Assembly: GCA_008012115.1 (NCBI GenBank)
Contig: SSEB01000002.1
Coordinates: 1-49,485 of the forward strand
Length of the DNA: 49,485 bases
Source: Nevskiaceae bacterium
GTDB taxonomy: Bacteria; Pseudomonadota; Gammaproteobacteria; Nevskiales; Nevskiaceae
Reading direction: 5' to 3'
The notes under the pieces are model-generated. The model made no database searches. It was not told the DNA's origin and was given only the letters and a program-made list of their open reading frames with translations. Of the stretch, positions 47,227 through 49,485 are shown one piece after another. Position 1 is the first letter of the stretch, and every line of letters begins with the position of its first letter. The translations under genes and the position numbers were made by a program.

Positions 47227-47702
47227 GCACACTCTGCGAGGATCTGGCCAACCTGCTGCTGGAGCGCGGTGAATTCATCGCCACGGCGGAATCCTGCACC
47301 GGCGGCCTCATCGCCAAGCGGCTGACCGACGTGGCCGGCAGCTCCGGCTGGTTCGAGCGCGGCGTCATCACCTATTCCAACCTCGCCAAGCAGGAACTGC
47401 TCGATGTCTCCGAGGACATTCTCGCCAGCGAGGGCGCGGTCAGCGAGGCCACGGCGCTGGCCATGGTCGAGGGCCTGCTGATGTCCAGCCCGGCGGACTG
47501 GGGCATCGCCGTCACCGGCATCGCCGGCCCCGCTGGCGGCACCGCGGCCAAGCCGGTCGGCACGGTGTGGATCGCCTGGCTGCATCGCGGCGGCGACGCG
47601 CAGGCGCGGCGCCATCTTTTCAGCGGCGACCGCGAGGCCATCCGCGAGCAGACCGCGCAGGCGGCGCTGGAGGGACTCAAGACGCGCCTGCTGCATGGCT
47701 GA
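47223..47702 (+). CDS. pncC: Nicotinamide-nucleotide amidase (CinA C-terminal type)
   Basis: The 159-residue enzyme hydrolyses NMN to NaMN in the pyridine nucleotide cycle. Signatures are TAESCTGGLIAKRLTDVAG with the nucleophilic Ser, ITYSNLAKQELL, and VTGIAGPAGGTAAKPVGTVW. It lacks the N-terminal COG1058 domain of full-length CinA, as in E. coli PncC. It sits two genes upstream of recA, the usual context in gammaproteobacteria. Confidence 0.95.
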
Positions 47703-48276
47703 GCCCAATCGCCTGTTCTTCGCGCTGTGGCCCGACGAGGCCGCGCGCGCCGCCTGCGCCGCCGCCGCGCGCGACCTCAAGCTGCGCATGCAGCCGGACG
47801 GCTATCTGCTGCGGCCGGAGCGCTATCACCTCACGCTCACCTACCTGGGCGACGCGGTGCCGCCGGCGCAGGAGCAGGCCGCGCTGCAGGTGGCTCGGCG
47901 CATGAGCCTGCCGCCGTTTACCCTGCTGCTCGATCAGGCCGGCAGCTTCCGCAACCGCGAGGTGCCCTGGTACCTCGCCGCGCGCGAGACGCCGCCGGAA
48001 CTGACGCTGCTGCACGACCGTCTGCGGGACGAGTTGCGCGCCGCGGGCGTGGCGGTCGAGCGCATGCGCTTCGCGCCGCACCTGACGGTGGTGCGCAACG
48101 CCAGCGTGGCGCTGCCGCCGACGCGGATCGAGCCGGTCCGCTGGGCGGTGAACGAGTTCGTGCTGATCCGCAGCGTGCTGCACCGTCAGCCCGCGGTCTA
48201 CGAACTGCTCGGCCGCTGGCCGCTCGACGGCCGCATGCCGGCGCCGCCGTCGACGGAGCAGATGACGCTGTTCTGA
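47695..48276 (+). CDS. thpR: RNA 2',3'-cyclic phosphodiesterase (2H family)
   Basis: The 193-residue protein has the two H-x-T motifs of the 2H superfamily: YHLTLTYLG (about residue 44) and HLTVVRNASV (about 128). The N-terminus LFFALWPDE is typical. It opens 2',3'-cyclic phosphates on RNA or ligates 2'-5' tRNA halves in vitro. It overlaps pncC by 8 nt. Confidence 0.93.
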   Translation: MAEPNRLFFALWPDEAARAACAAAARDLKLRMQPDGYLLRPERYHLTLTYLGDAVPPAQEQAALQVARRMSLPPFTLLLDQAGSFRNREVPWYLAARETPPELTLLHDRLRDELRAAGVAVERMRFAPHLTVVRNASVALPPTRIEPVRWAVNEFVLIRSVLHRQPAVYELLGRWPLDGRMPAPPSTEQMTLF

Positions 48277-48319
48277 ACCGCCGGGCCGTTTTTTCCGCCC
48301 GGGTGGATTGCACCGATAG

Positions 48320-48335
48320 GTGTATGTTTATACAC
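48320..48335. promoter_or_regulatory. LexA-box-like palindrome upstream of recA
   Basis: GTGTATGTTTATACAC is a near-perfect palindrome of the form TGT-N8-ACA, differing from the CTGT-N8-ACAG consensus of enterobacterial LexA only at the outer bases. It lies 68 bp before the recA start and fits SOS control of recA. Confidence 0.75.
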
Positions 48336-48403
48336 TAGTGCTGCCGGCGCCCCTCTCATGAGGCCTCGCCGTAGCCCCATAACAATACTTTCGAGGTCAG
48401 CAA

Positions 48404-49435
<1,032 letters not shown>

Positions 49436-49485
49436 CGCTACGGCGTCAGGCGGCGGCAGCGGGTGAAGCCCGCGAGGCCCTCGAC

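Noticed and set aside
49450..49470. AGCGGGTGA after recA as an eighth dyad element
   Set aside because: An element end in this orientation needs an AT-rich core to its left, but that stretch is the GC-rich 3' end of recA. The match is isolated and by chance.

Overview
This window is a chromosomal segment of a GC-rich gammaproteobacterium, plausibly of the Nevskiales/Xanthomonadales side of the class. The basis is high G+C, the gene order lolB-ispE-tRNA-Gln-prs-rplY-pth-ychF divergent from hemA-prfA-prmC, and the wrbA-like/DUF2069/hda/perM/purM/purN block. I made no taxonomic search, so the assignment is inference.

Positions 1-8202 are an integrated mobile element that enters from the left edge. 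It begins inside an IS3-family transposase. It continues through an AT-richer cargo zone (about 250-5600) of poorly characterised genes: a DUF2971-like protein, a translationally coupled pair ending in a DUF6575-like protein, a membrane-anchored TIR protein with a membrane partner, and orphan ORFs. It ends with a Rep-like initiator, a small helix-turn-helix protein and a tyrosine integrase lying against the 3' end of a tRNA-Met gene (8203-8279). The left attachment site is not in the window.

Positions 8280-49485 are core chromosome: opgD; the minus-strand translation and nucleotide block from the TPR gene to ychF; the divergent hemA-prfA-prmC-ThiF-JAMM-like operon; a crotonase; an MgtC/DUF4010 membrane protein; a membrane phosphoesterase; proS; a GST and a lytic transglycosylase; envelope genes; the quinone reductase/DUF2069 pair convergent with perM-hda; purM-purN-DUF3108; a zinc peptidase; a DUF2339 giant membrane protein; a NUDIX-MBL fusion; leucine dehydrogenase-pncC-thpR; and recA behind a LexA-like box.

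The most striking feature is a family of seven intergenic dyad elements at 13524, 18370, 23745, 27599, 33100, 36884 and 46011. Six are exactly 112 bp and one is 113 bp. Each has 9-bp terminal inverted repeats (YCACCCGCT...AGCGGGTGR), 24-bp GC-rich arms of unrelated sequence, and a 46-bp AT-rich core bounded by GTTAT and ATAAC. The core is built as 18+10+18 bp with YG/CR steps flanking a 10-bp all-A/T centre. Length and dyad geometry are fixed while most of the sequence is free, which looks like a spacing-constrained protein-binding site rather than a recently copied transposon. The elements fill junctions between core genes of every orientation every 4-9 kb and are absent from the mobile element. 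I do not recognise the family. Other items worth a look are a diverged duplication of the prs 3' end, an interleaved inverted repeat at 31568-31613, and a JAMM-like protein without its metal ligands.
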